Of a stretch of 64,000 nucleotides of DNA, positions 36,736-45,109 are shown in pieces. The notes beneath the pieces were generated by a model. It made no database searches. It had not been told where the DNA came from and worked only from the letters and a program-made list of their open reading frames with translations. Every line of letters begins with the position of its first letter. The first letter of the stretch is position 1. This stretch comes from Pseudomonadota bacterium. Its GTDB lineage: Bacteria; Pseudomonadota; Alphaproteobacteria; Acetobacterales; Acetobacteraceae. Location: assembly GCA_021845595.1 (NCBI GenBank), contig JAJZVV010000008.1, positions 1-64,000 of the forward strand, read 5' to 3'. Both the position numbers and the translations under genes were made by a program.

Positions 36736-37384
36736 CCTCCGCGCCCGGGTGGCGGCGCACTATGCCGGGGCGCGCCCGTTCGCGCGCTTCTATGTCCGCC
36801 ACAAGCTGCGCCTCGATCCGGTCCACGCTGCGCTGCTGGCGCTGGCCGGGCCCGAAGGCTTCGGCGACGTGCTCGATCTCGGCTGCGGCCGCGGCCAGAC
36901 GGGCGTGCTGCTGCTGCTCGCCGGCGCGGCACGGCGCGTGCACGGGATCGAGCGCAATCAGGCCTGGCTCGCCGAGGCGAGGCGCGCCGGCGCGCCGTTG
37001 GGCTTCGTCGCGACGCAGGCCGACCTGGCCGCGCTGCCGGCGCTGCCGCCGGCCGACACGGTGCTGCTGATCGACGTGCTCTACCAGTTCAAGACGCCGG
37101 CACAGATCGCCCTGCTGGATGCGGCGGCGGCGGCGGCGCGGCGGCGCGTCGTCATCCGCAGCATGGATGCCGGCGCCGGGCTGCGCGGGGCGCTGACCCG
37201 GCTCGGCGAGGCCGCGCTGCGTTATCTCTGGCCCGGCTCGCGCTCCCGCATCAACCCGCTGCCGATCCTGCGTCTGACCGGCGCCTTCGCCGCCGCGGGC
37301 TGGACCACCAGCGTCACACGCTGCGCGAGCACGATGGCGCCGGCGAACATGCTCATCGTCGCCGAGCGCGCCGGCGCGGCCTGA
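36686..37384 (+). CDS. Class I SAM-dependent methyltransferase
   Basis: About 232 aa. The SAM-binding motif is VLDLGCGRGQTG, followed by IERNQAWLAEARR and a weaker motif IV/V. It overlaps the 3' end of the FAD oxidoreductase by 50 bp if the ATG at 36686 is used; a later GTG start near 36746 is an alternative. Co-transcription with the FAD enzyme is likely. Together with GT2 it resembles part of a polyene or lipid-modification pathway; the substrate is unknown. Confidence 0.8.
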   Translation: MVSCGARPGACSLPDPDLRARVAAHYAGARPFARFYVRHKLRLDPVHAALLALAGPEGFGDVLDLGCGRGQTGVLLLLAGAARRVHGIERNQAWLAEARRAGAPLGFVATQADLAALPALPPADTVLLIDVLYQFKTPAQIALLDAAAAAARRRVVIRSMDAGAGLRGALTRLGEAALRYLWPGSRSRINPLPILRLTGAFAAAGWTTSVTRCASTMAPANMLIVAERAGAA

Positions 37385-37396
37385 CCGAGGGTGGTC

Positions 37397-39073
37397 CTAC
37401 CCGTTCTCCCGGCCCTGCCCTTCACCGAGCCGCGGCCGCAGCCGCTCGGGCAGATCGCCGAGGCTTTCCACCGTGTCGAAGTCGCGCAGCACCGCGTCGG
37501 TATCCAGTTCGACCTCGGCCACGGCCTCGGCGTGGCGGGCGAGCAGGAAGCGGGCGCCGACATCGCCCGTCAGCGCCGTCATTTCGGCGAAATAGCGCCG
37601 GTCCCACAGGATCGGATTGCCGGGCTTGCCGTGATGGGTCGGCAGCACGATCAGCCTTCCCTCGTCGGCGTCGTGGGTTTCGATCAGCCGGTCGATCACC
37701 CGCGCCGTCACCAGCGGCATGTCGCCGAGACAGACCACCGCGCCATCCACCTCGGTCCCGGCGAGCCCGGCGATGCCGGCGCGCAGGCTGGCGGAAAGCC
37801 CGTCGGCGAAGTCCGCCGCGGTCACGAAGCGCACCGGCCGGCCGGCCAGCGCGCTCCGGACGCCGTCCGACTGATGCCCCGTCACCACCAGCACCGGACG
37901 CGCGCCGGAGGAGAGGATGTTGTCCACCACGCGCGCGATCATCGGCTTGCCGGTCCGGTCGGGCAGCAGCAGCTTGTTGTAGGGCGCCATGCGGCTCGAC
38001 CGGCCCGCCGCCAGCACCACGGCGGCGATCGCCTTGCGCCGCGGCGCGGTCTCGCCCTCGGCCGGCGCGGCGCGGGCCCGCGGCATCGGTCGGGCGGCGA
38101 TGTCCTTGAGCAGCCCGCCCACGCCCATGCGCGCGACCTCGGCCGGCCCGGCGTCGAGCCCGGCGAAAATCCGCTGCAGCACGAAATCGATGCCGTTCGG
38201 CTTCGGGCTGCCGGCGCAGCCGGGCAGAACCAGCGCCGGTGCCGCCCCGATCCGCCCGACGCAGATCAGGTTGCCGGGATCGACCGGCATGCCGAAATGG
38301 CGGATCTCGCCGCCGAGCGCCACGATCGCCGCCGGGCCGACATCGCGCCGGTCCACCACCGCCGAGGCGCCGGCGACCATCAGCAGCTCCGCCCCGGCAT
38401 CGAGCAGCCGGCCGAGCGCAGCGGCGATGGCGCCGGTCTCATGGGCCGAACGCAGCGGTTCGAGCAGGGTCCCGCCGAAGCCGCCGACGCGGGCCTGGGT
38501 CGCGGCAATGGTGTTCTCGGCCAGGCTCGCCTTCAGTCCGGGCAGTTCGGTCAGCACCAGCCCGGCGCGAAGCGGACGGAACGGATGCAGGCGCAAGACC
38601 GGCCCGCCCGTCCGCGCCACCACCTCGGCTGCTTCCAGCAGCGTGCCCGGCACCGCGAAGGGAATGATCTTCACCGTCGCCACCATCTCGCGCGGCGCCA
38701 CCGGCGTCGCGTCCGGCAGCGTGCCGAGGGTCAGCGACTCGTCAACGGCATTGATCGCATCGACACGGGCGCGGTCGACGAGGATCAGCCCGGCGTGCTC
38801 GGCGGCGAAATTCACCCGCCCCGTTCCGGCCCGTCCGCGGCGCAGCAGCGGCGCCGCGAGCGCCACCGCGAGCCGGTCGGCGGCCTCGTTCTCGCCGATG
38901 TCGCCCGCCTCCAGCCGGGCGGCGATGACGCTGGCATGGCCCGCCTCGCGCAGCGCGGCGATCGCGCCGGCGTCCAGCACCTGGCCCTTGCGCAGCACGC
39001 GCCCGCCGAGCCGATGGGTGTGGGCGAGGATCGCCCCCTCCGCCTCGGCCAGGCCGGTCGGGCCGAAGATCAC
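37397..39073 (-). CDS. Fused molybdopterin-binding (MoeA-like) / MobA-like cytidylyltransferase
   Basis: A 558-aa fusion. The N-terminal half (1-about 340) is MoeA/MoaB-like (GPTGLAEAEGAILAHTHRLGG...) with a molybdopterin-binding fold. The C-terminal half (about 345-540) is a MobA/MocA-type nucleotidyltransferase: VVLAAGRSSRMAPYNKLLL, LGDMPLV, NPILWDRRYF. MocA makes the MCD (molybdopterin-cytosine-dinucleotide) cofactor used by xanthine-dehydrogenase-family enzymes. The GTG at 39073 overlaps the preceding stop (GTGA). It is the last gene of the maturation operon. Confidence 0.87.
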   Translation of the reverse strand: MIFGPTGLAEAEGAILAHTHRLGGRVLRKGQVLDAGAIAALREAGHASVIAARLEAGDIGENEAADRLAVALAAPLLRRGRAGTGRVNFAAEHAGLILVDRARVDAINAVDESLTLGTLPDATPVAPREMVATVKIIPFAVPGTLLEAAEVVARTGGPVLRLHPFRPLRAGLVLTELPGLKASLAENTIAATQARVGGFGGTLLEPLRSAHETGAIAAALGRLLDAGAELLMVAGASAVVDRRDVGPAAIVALGGEIRHFGMPVDPGNLICVGRIGAAPALVLPGCAGSPKPNGIDFVLQRIFAGLDAGPAEVARMGVGGLLKDIAARPMPRARAAPAEGETAPRRKAIAAVVLAAGRSSRMAPYNKLLLPDRTGKPMIARVVDNILSSGARPVLVVTGHQSDGVRSALAGRPVRFVTAADFADGLSASLRAGIAGLAGTEVDGAVVCLGDMPLVTARVIDRLIETHDADEGRLIVLPTHHGKPGNPILWDRRYFAEMTALTGDVGARFLLARHAEAVAEVELDTDAVLRDFDTVESLGDLPERLRPRLGEGQGRENG

Positions 39074-39768
39074 GCCGCCAGCTTTTGCGCCAGCGCGGCA
39101 CCGCGGCGCACGGCGACGATCTCGGCGAGGATGGACAGCGCGATTTCCGGCGCCGTCACCGCCTCGATCGCCAGCCCGACCGGGCCGCGGATGCGCGCCA
39201 TCGTGGCGTCGTCGTGGCCGAGCGCCCGCAGGCGCTTCAGCCGCGCCGCATGGGTCTTTTTCGAGCCGAGCGCGCCGATATAGAAGGCCGGGGACTTCAG
39301 CGCGCGGTCGAGCGCCGGGTCGTCGAGCTTGGGGTCGTGCGTCAGCGTCACCACCGCCGTGCGCACGTCCGGCGCCAGCGCGTCCAGCGCCTCGTCCGGC
39401 CAATCGTGGCTGACCACGACGTTGGGGAACCGCGCCTCGGTGGCAAAGGCGCGGCGTGGATCCACGACGGTGACGCCGAGTCCCATCGCCGCGGCCATCG
39501 GCACCAGCGCCTGGGCGATATGGACGGCGCCGACGACGACGAGGCGCAGCGGCGGGTTATGGGCGTGCAGGAACCAGGCGGTGCCGTCGATCGTGACCGT
39601 GCCGCTCTCGTCGGCGGCGAGCGCCGCCGCTGCCGCCTCCGCCAGGACCGCCGGCGCCGCCGCGTCCGGCAGCAAATGCTGCGCCCCATCGGCCAGCCGC
39701 GTCGCCAGCACCACCGGGCGCTTCTCCGCCCGCGCGCGCTGCAGGGCGGCGAGCGTTTCGGGCGTCAC
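39070..39768 (-). CDS. XdhC C-terminal (Rossmann) domain protein
   Basis: 232 aa. A Rossmann segment (LRLVVVGAVHIAQALVPMAAAMGLGVTVVDPR), then VVSHDWPDEAL, GALGSKKTHAARLKRL and IRGPVGLAIEAVTAPEIALSILAEIVA. This is the XdhC_C/CoxI domain, here encoded separately from the N-terminal domain. The GTG start at 39768 overlaps the previous stop as GTGA. XdhC proteins bind the Mo cofactor and sulfurate it before insertion into molybdenum hydroxylases. Splitting XdhC in two genes is a known but less common form. Confidence 0.88.
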   Translation of the reverse strand: MTPETLAALQRARAEKRPVVLATRLADGAQHLLPDAAAPAVLAEAAAAALAADESGTVTIDGTAWFLHAHNPPLRLVVVGAVHIAQALVPMAAAMGLGVTVVDPRRAFATEARFPNVVVSHDWPDEALDALAPDVRTAVVTLTHDPKLDDPALDRALKSPAFYIGALGSKKTHAARLKRLRALGHDDATMARIRGPVGLAIEAVTAPEIALSILAEIVAVRRGAALAQKLAA

Positions 39769-40106
39769 GCCAGCGCCTCGACGAACACTTTGACCTTGCC
39801 GCCGCACGCGAGCCCGACCTCCCACGCGCGCTCGTGGGTGACGCCGAAATCGAGCAGCTTCGGCACGCCGGTGCGCAGCGTCTCCATCGCCGCCTCGGCC
39901 ACCGCGCCCTCGATGCAGCCGCCGCTGACCGAGCCGGCCATGTGCCCCGACGCGGTCACGGCGAGCCGGCTGCCGGCCGGGCGCGGCGAGGAGCCCCAGG
40001 TCTCGGTGACGGTCGCCAGCGCCACCTTCTCCCCGGCGGCGCGCCAGGAAGCGGCCTGGCTCAGCACGTCCTCGGCCTCGGCGAAGGCGTTTGCGGTCTC
40101 GCTCAT
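39765..40106 (-). CDS. XdhC/CoxI N-terminal domain protein
   Basis: 113 aa. Contains VALATVTETWGSSPRPAGSRLAV, GSVSGGCIEGAVAEAA, and FGVTHERAWEVGLACGGKVKVFVEAL, which are the XdhC_CoxI domain landmarks including the conserved Cys positions. It overlaps the upstream VWA gene by ATGA and the downstream XdhC C-domain gene by GTGA. Likely works with that partner as a two-subunit cofactor maturation factor. Confidence 0.88.
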   Translation of the reverse strand: MSETANAFAEAEDVLSQAASWRAAGEKVALATVTETWGSSPRPAGSRLAVTASGHMAGSVSGGCIEGAVAEAAMETLRTGVPKLLDFGVTHERAWEVGLACGGKVKVFVEALA

Positions 40107-41308
40107 GCGGCATCCCTCCAGATCGGCCCCGCGCCCCGCGCCGGCGCCGGCCGCGACAGCAGACTCACCAGCGCGCGCAGGCTGGCCAGATTATGCACCG
40201 GGCGGAACTCGTCGACATGCGGCAGCATCGCCCGGACGCCTTGCGATTTTGGCTCGAACCCGTCCCAGCGCAACAGCGGATTGAGCCAGATCAGCCGGCG
40301 CGAGGAGCGGTGCAGACGGTCCATGTTCTCGGCCAGGCCGCGCGCGCCCTCGCGGTCGAGCCCGTCGGTCATCAGCAGCACCACCGCACCCTGGCCGAGG
40401 ACGCGGCGCGACCACGCCCGGTTGAAGCGGGCCAGCGACTCCCCAATGCGGGTGCCGCCGGACCAGTCCGGCACGATGTGCGCGACCATCTGGAACGCCA
40501 CTTCGGCGTCGCGGTGGCGCAGCTGGCGGGTGATGTTGGTCAGCCTGGTGCCGAACAGGAACACGCTGACGCGCTCGCGCTCGTTCGCCACGGCATGCAG
40601 GAAATGCAGCAGAATCTGGGCATAACGCTGCATCGATCCGGAGATGTCGCAGAGAATGACCAGCGGCGGCGGGCGCTCGACGCGGGTCCGGCGGGCGATT
40701 TCGAGAATCGCCCCGCCCTGGCGCAGGCTGGCGCGCAGCGTCGCGCGGAGATCGGCCAGCGCGCCACGCGGATCGGGACGGGTGCGGCGCGTGCGCCGGG
40801 CATCGAGCGGCAGCACCAGGCGGCGGATCTCGGCCTTGGCGGCGGCGATCTCCTCGGCGCCCATGGCCTCGAAATCCATGCCCTGCAGCCGCTCGCGCTC
40901 CGAGGCCGTGAGCGCCACCTCCAGTGTCTCACGGGCGCGCTCCTGCTCCGGCGGGTGAGCGCGGGCGGGGGCGAAGGCTTCGGCGACGCGGCGCGCGGCC
41001 GGCGGCGGCTTGGGCTTTTCCGGCACCGTGCTGGCGGCGAGCAATGCCAGCGCCGCGGCCTGGCGGGCCGCGTCCGGGCTGCGCCAGAACAGGGCGAAGG
41101 CCTGGTCGAAAATCTCACGCTGCTCGTGGCGATGCACCATCACCGCCCGCAGCCCGGCGCGGACCTCGGCCCGGTTGCCGAGATCGAGCCGGCTCAGCGC
41201 GTCGGCCGCGGCGAGCGTCTCGGCCGGGCCGACCGGCAAGCCGGCACGGCGCAACAGGCGGGCGAACTGCATCACGTTCGCCGCGAGCTGTCCGCCGCCG
41301 TTCGTCAC
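40103..41308 (-). CDS. coxE: VWA-domain protein, CoxE-like
   Basis: 401 aa from the GTG at 41308. The von Willebrand A MIDAS motif DISGS is at D221, with a matching LMTDGLD. The N-terminal part (about 1-210) is helical and Arg/Glu-rich (LTASERERLQGMDFEAMGAEE). MoxR-VWA pairs act as chaperone-like remodelling machines; CoxE with CoxD helps assemble the Cu/S-Mo site in CO dehydrogenase. The gene starts 7 bp after the MoxR gene. A longer upstream start would overlap that gene and lacks conserved sequence. Confidence 0.88.
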   Translation of the reverse strand: MTNGGGQLAANVMQFARLLRRAGLPVGPAETLAAADALSRLDLGNRAEVRAGLRAVMVHRHEQREIFDQAFALFWRSPDAARQAAALALLAASTVPEKPKPPPAARRVAEAFAPARAHPPEQERARETLEVALTASERERLQGMDFEAMGAEEIAAAKAEIRRLVLPLDARRTRRTRPDPRGALADLRATLRASLRQGGAILEIARRTRVERPPPLVILCDISGSMQRYAQILLHFLHAVANERERVSVFLFGTRLTNITRQLRHRDAEVAFQMVAHIVPDWSGGTRIGESLARFNRAWSRRVLGQGAVVLLMTDGLDREGARGLAENMDRLHRSSRRLIWLNPLLRWDGFEPKSQGVRAMLPHVDEFRPVHNLASLRALVSLLSRPAPARGAGPIWRDAA

Positions 41309-41315
41309 CGCCCGC

Positions 41316-42221
41316 TCACGGCGCCGGCGCCGCCTCGCGCGCCTCGGCCACCAGCCGACCCAGCTCCGCGCCGCGCAACTGGGCGATATCATCCTGATAT
41401 TTCAGCAATACCCCGAGCGTCTCCTCGACCACGGCGGGGGTCAGCTCGACCTGGTCGAGATGCGCGAGCGCGTTGGCCCAGTCGATCGTCTCGGCGACGC
41501 CGGGCAGCTTGAACAGGTCCGACGACCGGAGCTTCTGCGCGAAGGCGACGACCTGCGCGGCGAGCAGCGCCGGCACCCGCGGCGCCTTGCGCGCCAGGAT
41601 CGCCCGCTCGCGCTCGGCGGAGGGATAATCGACCCAGTGATAGAGGCAGCGGCGGCGGATGGCGTCATGCACCTCGCGCGTGCGGTTCGAGGTGATCACC
41701 ACCGGCGGCGGCGTGGTCGCACGGATGGTGCCGTATTCCGGCACGGTGATCTGGAAATCGGCCAGCAGCTCCAGCAGGAACGCCTCGAACGGCTCGTCGG
41801 CGCGGTCGAGCTCGTCGATCAGCAGCACCGCCGGCGGCAGCGACGGGTCGATCGCCGCCAGCAGCGGCCGTTCGCGCAGGAACTCCCGGGCGTAGATGTT
41901 GCGCCCGAGCAGATCGCGGTCGGCCTCGCCGGCCGCCTCGGCGAGCCGGATCGCCATCAGCTGCCGGGCATGGTCCCACTCATACGCGGCGGCCGAAAGA
42001 TCGAGCCCGTCGTAGCATTGCAGCCGCACCAGCCGCCGCCCGAGCCCCTCGGCCAGCACCTTGGCGATCTCGGTCTTGCCGGTGCCGGGTTCGCCTTCGA
42101 GGAACAGCGGCCGGCCCATCGCCAGCGCCAGATGCACCGCGGTGGCGAGCTCGCGGTCGGCGACGTAGCCGCCGCGCTCGAGCAGCAGCAGCGTCTCGGC
42201 GACGGAGGACGGCGCCGACAC
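41316..42221 (-). CDS. coxD: MoxR-type AAA+ ATPase, CoxD-like
   Basis: 301 aa, AAA+ ATPase. Walker A GEPGTGKT (43-50), Walker B VLLIDELDRAD, sensor 1 VVITSNRTRE, an Arg finger and sensor 2 are visible. It starts with GTG at 42221, overlapping the previous stop TAG by one base. CoxD and related MoxR ATPases act with VWA proteins to complete metal sites of molybdenum hydroxylases. Confidence 0.9.
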   Translation of the reverse strand: MSAPSSVAETLLLLERGGYVADRELATAVHLALAMGRPLFLEGEPGTGKTEIAKVLAEGLGRRLVRLQCYDGLDLSAAAYEWDHARQLMAIRLAEAAGEADRDLLGRNIYAREFLRERPLLAAIDPSLPPAVLLIDELDRADEPFEAFLLELLADFQITVPEYGTIRATTPPPVVITSNRTREVHDAIRRRCLYHWVDYPSAERERAILARKAPRVPALLAAQVVAFAQKLRSSDLFKLPGVAETIDWANALAHLDQVELTPAVVEETLGVLLKYQDDIAQLRGAELGRLVAEAREAAPAP

Positions 42222-42799
42222 TAGATCAGGCTTCCGAAGATCAGCACCAGGATGGCGAGGAACAGGACGATGCCGATCCAGCCGATGATGGGCAGGCCGA
42301 GCGGCTCGATGGGAATGAGCGAAACCCCGGCCGGCGCCGCTTCCGGCACGCCGGCCTCGGCCGGGCCGAGCTGGGCGGCGAACCGGTCGAAAAACTGGTC
42401 GGCCATGGATTTCGCCGTGGCGTCGATCAGCCGCGCGCCGAGCTGGGCGATCTTGCCGCCGACCTGGGCATTGACCGTGTAGCGCAGCATCGTCGCCGCA
42501 CCATCGGCATCGAGCGCCACCTTCGCGCCGCCCTTGGCGAAGCCGGCGACACCGCCCTGGCCTTCGCCGCTGATGGTGTAGCCGCGCGGCGGATCGAGGT
42601 CGGAGAGCTGCACCTTGCCGGCGAATTTCGCCGCGATCGGGCCGATGCGGACCGAGGCGGCGGCCTTGAGCTCGGTATCGGAGAGCTTTTCCAGGCTGTC
42701 GCAGCCGGGGATCGCCGCTTTCAGGATCTCCGGGTCATTCAGCGCCGCCCACACACGCTCGCGCGGCGCCTCGATCCGCCGCTCGCCGGTCATGTCCAT
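42221..42799 (-). CDS. coxG: CoxG-family SRPBCC membrane-associated protein
   Basis: 192 aa. An SRPBCC fold (GERRIEAPRERVWAALNDPEILKAAIPGCDSLE..., SGEGQGGVAGFAKGGAKVAL) with a C-terminal TM segment (GWIGIVLFLAILVLIFGSLI). CoxG is thought to anchor CO-dehydrogenase-type enzymes to the membrane. First gene of the leftward operon, divergent from an HDAC-like gene; the 99-bp gap between them must contain its promoter. No coxMSL structural genes are in the window. Confidence 0.9.
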   Translation of the reverse strand: MDMTGERRIEAPRERVWAALNDPEILKAAIPGCDSLEKLSDTELKAAASVRIGPIAAKFAGKVQLSDLDPPRGYTISGEGQGGVAGFAKGGAKVALDADGAATMLRYTVNAQVGGKIAQLGARLIDATAKSMADQFFDRFAAQLGPAEAGVPEAAPAGVSLIPIEPLGLPIIGWIGIVLFLAILVLIFGSLI

Positions 42800-42898
42800 G
42801 TCGAAGCCCCTCTTTACCGCGCGCGGACGTTACCGGCGGGGAATGCGGCACGCAACCGGCCGCCGGGCGGGATTTGCGGGCGGCAACGCCAGGCACAT

Positions 42899-44029
42899 AT
42901 GCCTGCACGCATGACGCCCGATCCCCGCCTCCGCCCCGTCTATATCGGCAGCGAAATCTACCGGCGCTCGACCTACGGCCCGAAGCATCCGCTCGCCATC
43001 CCGCGCGTCTCGACGGTGACGGATCTGTGCCGCGCCCTCGGCTGGCTGGACGACGCCGTCTTCGTCAGCGCGCCGATGGCCACACCGGCCGAACTGACGC
43101 GCTTCCACGACGCGGACTACATCGCCGCGCTGGCCCGGGCCGAGGCGGCGCAGACGGTGAGCGCCGCCGACCGCGCCCGGTTCGGCATCGGCGCCGACGG
43201 CAACCCGATCTATCCGGAGATGTTCCGCCGCCCCGCGACCTCCGCCGGCGGGGTGATGCTGGCCGCGCGCCTGCTCGCCGATGGCGGCGTCGTGCACTGC
43301 CCGGGCGGCGGCACGCATCACGGACGACGCGACCGGGCGGCGGGATTCTGCTACGTCAACGACCCGGCGCTCGGCCTCCTCACCTGGCTCGACATGGGGC
43401 TGGAGCGGCTGGTCTATCTCGACATCGACGCCCATCACGGCGACGGCGTGCAGGACGCGTTCCACGACGATCCGCGCGTCTTCACCATTTCCATCCACGA
43501 ATCCGGGCGCTGGCCCTTCACCGGCGCGGCGCATGACCGCGCCGGCGGAGCGGCGCGCAACCTGCCGGTGCCGGCCGGGTTCAACGACAGCGAACTCGCC
43601 GTGCTGATGGAGACGGCCGTGCTGCCGCTGATCGCGCGGCTGCAGCCTCAGGCGATCATGCTGCAATGCGGCGCCGACGGGCTGGCGGAAGACCCGCTGG
43701 CGCGGCTCGGCCTCTCCAACAACGCACACCGCGCCGTGGCGACGGCGCTGCTGGGCCTGTCGCCACGCCTGCTGGTGCTTGGCGGCGGCGGCTACAACCC
43801 CTACACGGTGGCGCGCTGCTGGGCCATGGTGTGGGGGGCGCTGAACGGACTGGAACCGCCCGCACGCCTGCCACCGGAGGCGGAGACGGTGTTGCGGGGG
43901 CTGAGCTATAACCGCGCCGCCGGCCGCAACCCGCCGGACCACTGGTTCACCACCCTGCGCGATGCGCCGCGCGAGGGGCCGGTGCGCCCCGAGATCCGCG
44001 CGCTCGCGGCGCTGACCCTGCCGAGTTGA
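42899..44029 (+). CDS. HDAC/AcuC-family deacetylase
   Basis: 376 aa with the arginase/deacetylase fold. Zn ligands by motif are D177 and H179 (in DIDAHHGDG) and D260 (in QCGADGL). The catalytic His pair is in GGGTHHGRRD. This is the AcuC/class I/II HDAC type; bacterial members deacetylate acetyl-lysine proteins such as acetyl-CoA synthetase or small acetyl-amides. The start at 42899 is weak (no clear RBS); a second ATG at 42911 is possible. Confidence 0.88.
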   Translation: MPARMTPDPRLRPVYIGSEIYRRSTYGPKHPLAIPRVSTVTDLCRALGWLDDAVFVSAPMATPAELTRFHDADYIAALARAEAAQTVSAADRARFGIGADGNPIYPEMFRRPATSAGGVMLAARLLADGGVVHCPGGGTHHGRRDRAAGFCYVNDPALGLLTWLDMGLERLVYLDIDAHHGDGVQDAFHDDPRVFTISIHESGRWPFTGAAHDRAGGAARNLPVPAGFNDSELAVLMETAVLPLIARLQPQAIMLQCGADGLAEDPLARLGLSNNAHRAVATALLGLSPRLLVLGGGGYNPYTVARCWAMVWGALNGLEPPARLPPEAETVLRGLSYNRAAGRNPPDHWFTTLRDAPREGPVRPEIRALAALTLPS

Positions 44030-44054
44030 GCCTTGCCTGCCGAGTTGAGCCTTG
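44017..44054. repeat. 19-bp exact tandem duplication at the HDAC 3' end
   Basis: The 19-bp unit at 44017-44035 is repeated without change at 44036-44054. The first copy contains the HDAC stop codon; the second lies just before the DUF192 ribosome-binding site. It looks like a recent slippage duplication. Confidence 0.9.
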
Positions 44055-44071
44055 AAGGAGAGTATGACCGC

Positions 44072-44578
44072 ATGAGCCCCCGCCCCCGCCATCTGCTTGC
44101 CCTCCTGGCCCTGGCGCCGCTGGCCATCGCCGCGCCCGCCCTCGTGCGCGCCGCCGCGCAGCCCGAGATCACCCAGGCCCAACCGGAACTGGCCAAGGAG
44201 AAGCTCGTCATCATCACCCATGACGGCAAGCGGCACGATTTCAACGTCGAACTGGCGACCGGCGAGAAGGAACAGATCACCGGCCTGATGTTCCGCACCA
44301 GCGTTCCCGCCGATGGCGGCATGCTGTTCGACTGGGGCCGGCCGCGGCAGAGCCAGATGTGGATGCGCAACACCAAGGTGCCGCTGGACATGGTGTTCAT
44401 CGACGAGACGGGCGTGATCCGCCGTATCGCCGAGGACACGGTGCCGGAGAGCCTCGCCATCATCGATGGCGGGCCGGACGTACGGGCGACGCTGGAGCTG
44501 GCCGCCGGCACCGCAGCGCGGCTCGACATTCGCGTCGGCGACAAGGTCGAGGCGGCGCAGTTCGCCAAGGGCGGCTGA
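44072..44578 (+). CDS. Exported DUF192-family protein
   Basis: 168 aa. A signal peptide (LLALLALAPLAIAAPALVRAAA) precedes a DUF192 domain with LMFRTSVPADGGMLFDWG, MWMRNTKVPLDMVFIDETG and terminal LDIRVGD. Periplasmic beta-barrel-like domain of unknown function, widespread in alphaproteobacteria. GAAGGAGA precedes the ATG at 44072 by about 10 bp; an ATG at 44064 is out of frame. Confidence 0.88.
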   Translation: MSPRPRHLLALLALAPLAIAAPALVRAAAQPEITQAQPELAKEKLVIITHDGKRHDFNVELATGEKEQITGLMFRTSVPADGGMLFDWGRPRQSQMWMRNTKVPLDMVFIDETGVIRRIAEDTVPESLAIIDGGPDVRATLELAAGTAARLDIRVGDKVEAAQFAKGG

Positions 44579-44591
44579 ATGACACGAACGC

Positions 44592-44610
44592 TTGCGCCGG
44601 ACGGGCGCAA
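44592..44610 (+). terminator. Short hairpin downstream of DUF192
   Basis: TTGCGCC (44592-44598) pairs with GGCGCAA (44604-44610) around a 5-nt loop, 14 bp after the DUF192 stop and just upstream of the tRNA-Pro gene. It lacks a long U-tract, so it is a modest terminator candidate. Confidence 0.5.
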
Positions 44611-44630
44611 AATCTAGGGTCCGGGCGCGT

Positions 44631-44708
44631 CGGGGCGTGGCGCAGCCTGGTTAGCGCGCGTGTTTTGGGTACACGAGGCCGCCGGTTCGAATCCGGCCGC
44701 CCCGACCA
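44631..44708 (+). tRNA. tRNA-Pro (anticodon UGG)
   Basis: The acceptor stem CGGGGCG (44631-44637) pairs with CGCCCCG (44698-44704), followed by discriminator A and an encoded CCA (44706-44708). The anticodon stem CGTGT/ACACG encloses TT-TGG-GT. The T arm GCCGG-TTCGAAT-CCGGC is perfect. Reads CCA and other proline codons by wobble. Confidence 0.95.
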
Positions 44709-44731
44709 GCGAACGAGGAGCATCGAGCCGA

Positions 44732-45043
44732 ATGAGCCAGCGAGCGCGGATCTTCCAGCCACCGAAGACGGCGATGCAGTCCGGCCAGGCGCGCACCCAT
44801 GAGTGGGTGCTGGAATATGTGCCCGAACAGGCGCGCAGACCGGACCCGCTGATGGGCTGGAGCGGCGGCGCCGAGACCCAGGCGCAAGTGCGGCTGAGCT
44901 TCGCCACACGCGAGGAGGCGCTCGCCTACGCCGAGCGCGCGGGCATCGCCTACGACCTCGAAATCCCGCACGCGCGGCGCTTCCGCCCGAAAGTCTATGC
45001 CGATAATTTCCGCTACGGCCGAACCGAGAACTGGACCCACTAG
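44732..45043 (+). CDS. NADH dehydrogenase accessory subunit, NDUFS4-like (ETC complex I)
   Basis: 103 aa. The NDUFS4 family pattern is clear: ARIFQPPKTAMQSGQARTHEWVLEY, then GWSGGAETQAQVRLSFATREEALAYAERAG and the C-terminal RFRPKVYADNFRYGR. This subunit stabilises complex I and is shared by alphaproteobacteria and mitochondria. It sits between the two tRNA genes. The stop TAG overlaps the first base pairs of a palindromic repeat. Confidence 0.93.
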   Translation: MSQRARIFQPPKTAMQSGQARTHEWVLEYVPEQARRPDPLMGWSGGAETQAQVRLSFATREEALAYAERAGIAYDLEIPHARRFRPKVYADNFRYGRTENWTH

Positions 45044-45095
45044 TGTCCCGATTCCGAAGTTCGCCGCATTGCAATGCGGTCGGAATCGGGACACT
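45042..45095. repeat. 54-bp nested palindrome
   Basis: A 16-bp arm AGTGTCCCGATTCCGA (45042-45057) has its exact complement at 45080-45095. The interior contains a perfect 16-bp self-palindrome CCGCATTGCAATGCGG (45064-45079). The element begins inside the NDUFS4 stop codon, so it could also serve as the transcript end. Confidence 0.8.
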
Positions 45096-45109
45096 GGCTT
45101 TTTGTTTTC

